Source of the DNA: Otatea glauca
Taxonomy: Eukaryota > Streptophyta > Magnoliopsida > Poales > Poaceae
Direction of reading: 5' to 3'
DNA length: 64,000 bases
Assembly (NCBI GenBank): GCA_036346275.1
Contig: CM070725.1
Location: 635,001-699,000, forward strand
Below, one piece after another: positions 60,771 through 64,000 of the stretch. Position 1 is the stretch's first letter, and each line of letters begins with the position of its first letter. Made by a program: the position numbers and the translations under genes. The notes beneath the pieces are model-generated. The model had not been told where the DNA came from. It saw only the letters and a program-made list of their open reading frames with translations, and searched no databases.

Positions 60771-61197
60771 CAACTTCAATATCAAACGACGAAGTGTCAA
60801 GGAAGATAGACCAATATGTTCATCGATGGTCTCTCAATGATCTTGAGATATCAATAAAAGATGTGACTGGTCTCGATTTCGAAGTTCTCCCACAAATTGA
60901 AGGAGAAAACTATCTTCCAAAGGATGATAGTTCACCCAAGGGAAGATTAGAGTAAATACTACAAAAGTTATCCCCTTAAAATTAGGAGTCAATTCATGGT
61001 GTGTTTAGGATGATGTTACTAAATTGAATACCAAATTCTGTCGATCCTAAATTAGTCAACAATATTACTATGAGGAATTAAAGTTACTCCTCGTAATCTT
61101 TAGTTCATGAAATGAATAAAGTATTTCCAGTTCATTTGCATATTTTATGTTTGCATTTATGCATAAGCAATGTTTTTCATTCATGCAATTTATTTAT

Positions 61198-63322
61198 CTT
61201 CTACTTACAGAATTGTCGTACAATGAAGGGAGAACATGAACTTTGTCATTTGGACGGTTGCACCACATATACTATCCTAAGGAATATGAAGTATTTCTAG
61301 ACCTTTAGTTCTAAGTCTGGCAATATAGTTGCCATAGCTGGCAACTATGGTAATATTTTAGGGACTGGAAGAGCCACGGTAATCTTACCGATGGGAACAA
61401 AAATAATCATTTAGAATGATTATTGTTGCCAGACTCAACTAGAACTCTACTAAGTTTCATGTTTCCACATGGAAAAGAGGAAGAGAATGATTCTGGGTAC
61501 ATTCTCATCACCAAAAAAGAGAGATATCTAAAAGCAGTAGAGACTCCCTATGTTCTCCTCCGAATTGTACTATATGTTTATTAAATGTGATGAAGAATAT
61601 TTTGCGATGAGTGTCAGTTAAAGACTCTGAACTATTTAGAATGTGGCATGAACATCTGGGAGATAATATGATATACCGGATATTACAACGTTTTGCTAGC
61701 CACAACTTGAAGTCCGAAGACATCTCTGATCTTTCACATTTCGTGTGTGAATCCTGTGCGAAAAGCAAGTTGATTACTAGACCCTTGTATTATAACATCA
61801 AGGATGAATTGCCTAATTTCGTTGAAAGGATTTAGAAGGATATATGCGAACTTATAGAACTCATGTCTGAGCTATTCAGGTACTTTATGGTACTAATAGA
61901 CTCATCCACTTAGTGGCCGCACATATGTCTATTATCCACTAGGAATCATGCTTTTGCCAAGCTGATTTCACATATTGGGTAGAATTTTTGGATCATAGGA
62001 CCCAATGCATAAGAATGGATAATGATAAAGAGTTTACCTCAAAAGCATTTAATGATTATTGCATGGCCTTAGACATAACAATGGAATATTCTGTCTTGCA
62101 TGTTCATAGTCAAAATGGACTTGTTGAATCATTAATGAAGAGGATCAAGATGATCGCTAGACCCTTATTAATGGAATCTAGTCTACCAGCTACGTGTTAG
62201 GGACACGCTATATTACATGCATCAGCGGTAATACAACTCCGATCATCTGCATACCATAAGTTGTCACTTTTCCAACTAGCGTGTGAGAAAGAGCCAAGTA
62301 TTTCCTATTTGCGTAAATTCAAATGTGTCAATTACGAATCCATCTCACCTACTCAACGTACATCAATGGGTCACCACTATAAATTAGGAGTTTACAAGGG
62401 ATTTGAATATTTGTCTATGGTAAAATATTTGGAGCCCATGAAACAAGACTTGCTGAAAGAAAGATACGCTGGCACGATATTTATTGAAGAACTATTCCCA
62501 ATATTAGGGAAAGGAAAGGACCACAAGTTCAACTACCGGGAAATATCATGGAATGATAGTAATCTTCATTATATTGATCCACGCACTAAGGACTCTGACC
62601 AAGAGATTCGAAGGATAATAGATTTGAAAAATCTTGCAAATCAGCTACCAGATTCATTTGTTGATCATAAAGGAGTTACAAAGTCACATATGCCAGTAGT
62701 AAATACACTTGAAAGGATAGAACCATTCCAGGTCTGGGTTCTACATAGGACTCTACCACTCTTCAAAGAAGAGGGGGAGACCTCATGGGATAAAGGATCT
62801 CAAACCGCAGAGACATCCACAAAAGAGATGTATTGAATAGGAGGAGAAACTCCATGAACTAAACATGAATGAGAAATGCCCAACAGATGTTATACCCTAA
62901 GTGAAAACACGACGAGTGATGCCCTGTGTAGGAGCAGAGGGGAAGGTGCCCCATGTTGGAGTATAGGAACAAGTGAAGCGCACCTGCCAACACTGGGGTA
63001 ATGGAACAATCAGACTCTACCATTACAGAAATAGTGGAGAGCTAATATATTTAAATAAGGTTCCAATTGATTTGGACAAAAGAGTTTTCCATAAATTACG
63101 TGAAAACGGGAGAAGTCTTTTATAGACAAGCATGTGCTTCATTTCAAAGGTTGTCTTAGATATAATCAGATTCGAAACCAAAGATGATTGTGGAATCCAA
63201 GAATCAATAGGATTAGGATAAATGAAAGGAAGCAATCAAGGATGAAGTAACTTCCTTAATAAGAGGAAAGTCTTCGGACCTGTGATCAAAACACCTCACG
63301 ATGTTATTCCTGTTGGACACAA
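61198..63322 (+). pseudogene. Outer copia pol remnant (protease, integrase, start of RT)
   Basis: It is related to the inner copia along its length. The protease-like start reads LDGCTTYTILRNMKYF. The integrase zinc finger is in 61611-61835 (MWHEHLGD, CESCAKSK). The core is in 61988-62200 (RMDNDKEFTSKAFNDYC, HSQNGLVESLMKRIK). A downstream part is in 62261-62836 (DPRTKDSDQEIRRIIDLKNL). The RT start near 63265-63325 ends in a VPVGHK-like motif, where copy E is inserted. Many stops are present, so this is an old copy. Confidence 0.85.
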
Positions 63323-63327
63323 GTGAG

Positions 63328-64000
63328 TGTAAGTTCAAGCTCTATTAGTTTTGATGATTGGTTTAATATTAATGTTTAATCATTGTTTAATAACAAATCT
63401 AATCTTTATGAGACTAACATGTTTAATTGAGCTACATTCTTATTAGTCTCAAATTTGGATGGAAAATGGAAAACCCAAGGTATGCACTTGTATTCACTCT
63501 ATTGTCTTAATGCATACATAGGATTCAAGTTAAAAGATGAACTCTTCCATTGCCTTTGTCTAAATATGTGCATTATGTTTCTAAATATTATATGTACATG
63601 AATGCACACATCTAGGGGGAGTTGATAATTTAACTTCATGTTTCAATTGTATTAATCCATGTCCTCTTGCCATATAATATAAAGGATCAAGACTTTGAAA
63701 CAATCTTTTGAGTATATATAACTTGTGTAGCTGTAGTATACTCATGCTAATATAGGATAAACTCATATGCAATCTAAGATTGATTATGTGCATATTGATT
63801 CCATGTTCAATTAGTTATATGCACATACTTAATAGAGTTTATTCTATAGTTGATGGTCTAAATGTATTGATCCCTTTCCATCACTCAAACATATTGGATC
63901 ATTACTTTTCATCAAATTGAGTATATGAAACTTATGTAGTTACATATACTCATATCAATTTAAATGAAGTTTAAATTGAGTTCGACTGTCTTTCGATCAA
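63328..64000 (+). mobile_element. Family 1 LTR copy E (5' part, cut by window end)
   Basis: It starts TGTAAGTTCAAGCTCTATT like copies A and D and follows the same sequence to the window edge. The left target copy should be GTGAG (63323-63327). Whether it is another solo LTR or a full element cannot be seen. It interrupts the outer copia RT. Confidence 0.85.

Noticed and set aside
1..64000. tRNA or rRNA genes
   Set aside because: No cloverleaf with A and B boxes or rRNA-like block was recognised by eye; a tRNAscan-type search would be needed to exclude a diverged one.

Overview
The window is nuclear DNA from a grass (Poaceae); I cannot name the species. It shows GC-rich 5' exons with GT..AG introns, grass-type Ty3/gypsy and Ty1/copia LTR retrotransposons, MITEs, and three plant genes. 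No prokaryotic or organellar features were seen. About three quarters of the sequence is transposon-derived.

Layout: 1-9270 is repeat-rich and gene-free. It holds two LTR-like direct repeats, an 812-bp hairpin element and a broken relative of it, two more MITE-like elements, and a 5'-truncated LINE. 9272-13238 (-) is a TMEM18-family membrane protein gene with four coding exons. Its 2.6-kb second intron contains a non-autonomous hAT element (10465-12013, perfect 8-bp target duplication) carrying a frameshifted piece of a bestrophin-like/VCCN1 chloride channel gene. 13789-16390 (-) is a cytosolic alkaline/neutral invertase (GH100) with four coding exons; its TATA box is at 17290-17296.

17425-46354 is one old Ty3/gypsy element of the Tat type on the minus strand (5-bp target duplication AACCC), inserted about 130 bp upstream of the invertase TATA box and in the same orientation as that gene. 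Its gag, protease, RT, two RNase H domains and integrase are all broken. An extra antisense reading frame related to the plant mobile domain lies between integrase and the 3' LTR. Six solo-LTR-like insertions have blown the element up from about 11.8 kb to 28.9 kb, and each has its own 5-bp target duplication. Four of the six (25041-28190, 29582-32672, 36886-40437 reversed, 42762-45422) belong to one family, and a fifth member enters at 63328.

These LTRs carry the most unusual signal in the window: many short inverted repeats of different sequence, all built around the same five-base spacer TGTGT.

49150-53600 (+) is an RMR-type vacuolar sorting receptor (signal peptide, PA domain, transmembrane segment, RING-H2). 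From about 53790 to the window end is a decayed copia element. A younger copia (54258-58576, near-identical 221/222-bp LTRs, target duplication GGTCA) sits in its leader. The inner copia lacks gag and part of integrase, so it was probably mobilised in trans. Both copia elements carry a primer-binding site that looks like a copy of the anticodon arm of tRNA-Ile rather than of a tRNA 3' end.

The three host genes have no obvious shared pathway: sucrose cleavage in the cytosol (invertase), a nuclear-envelope/ER membrane protein (TMEM18) and vacuolar protein sorting (RMR).
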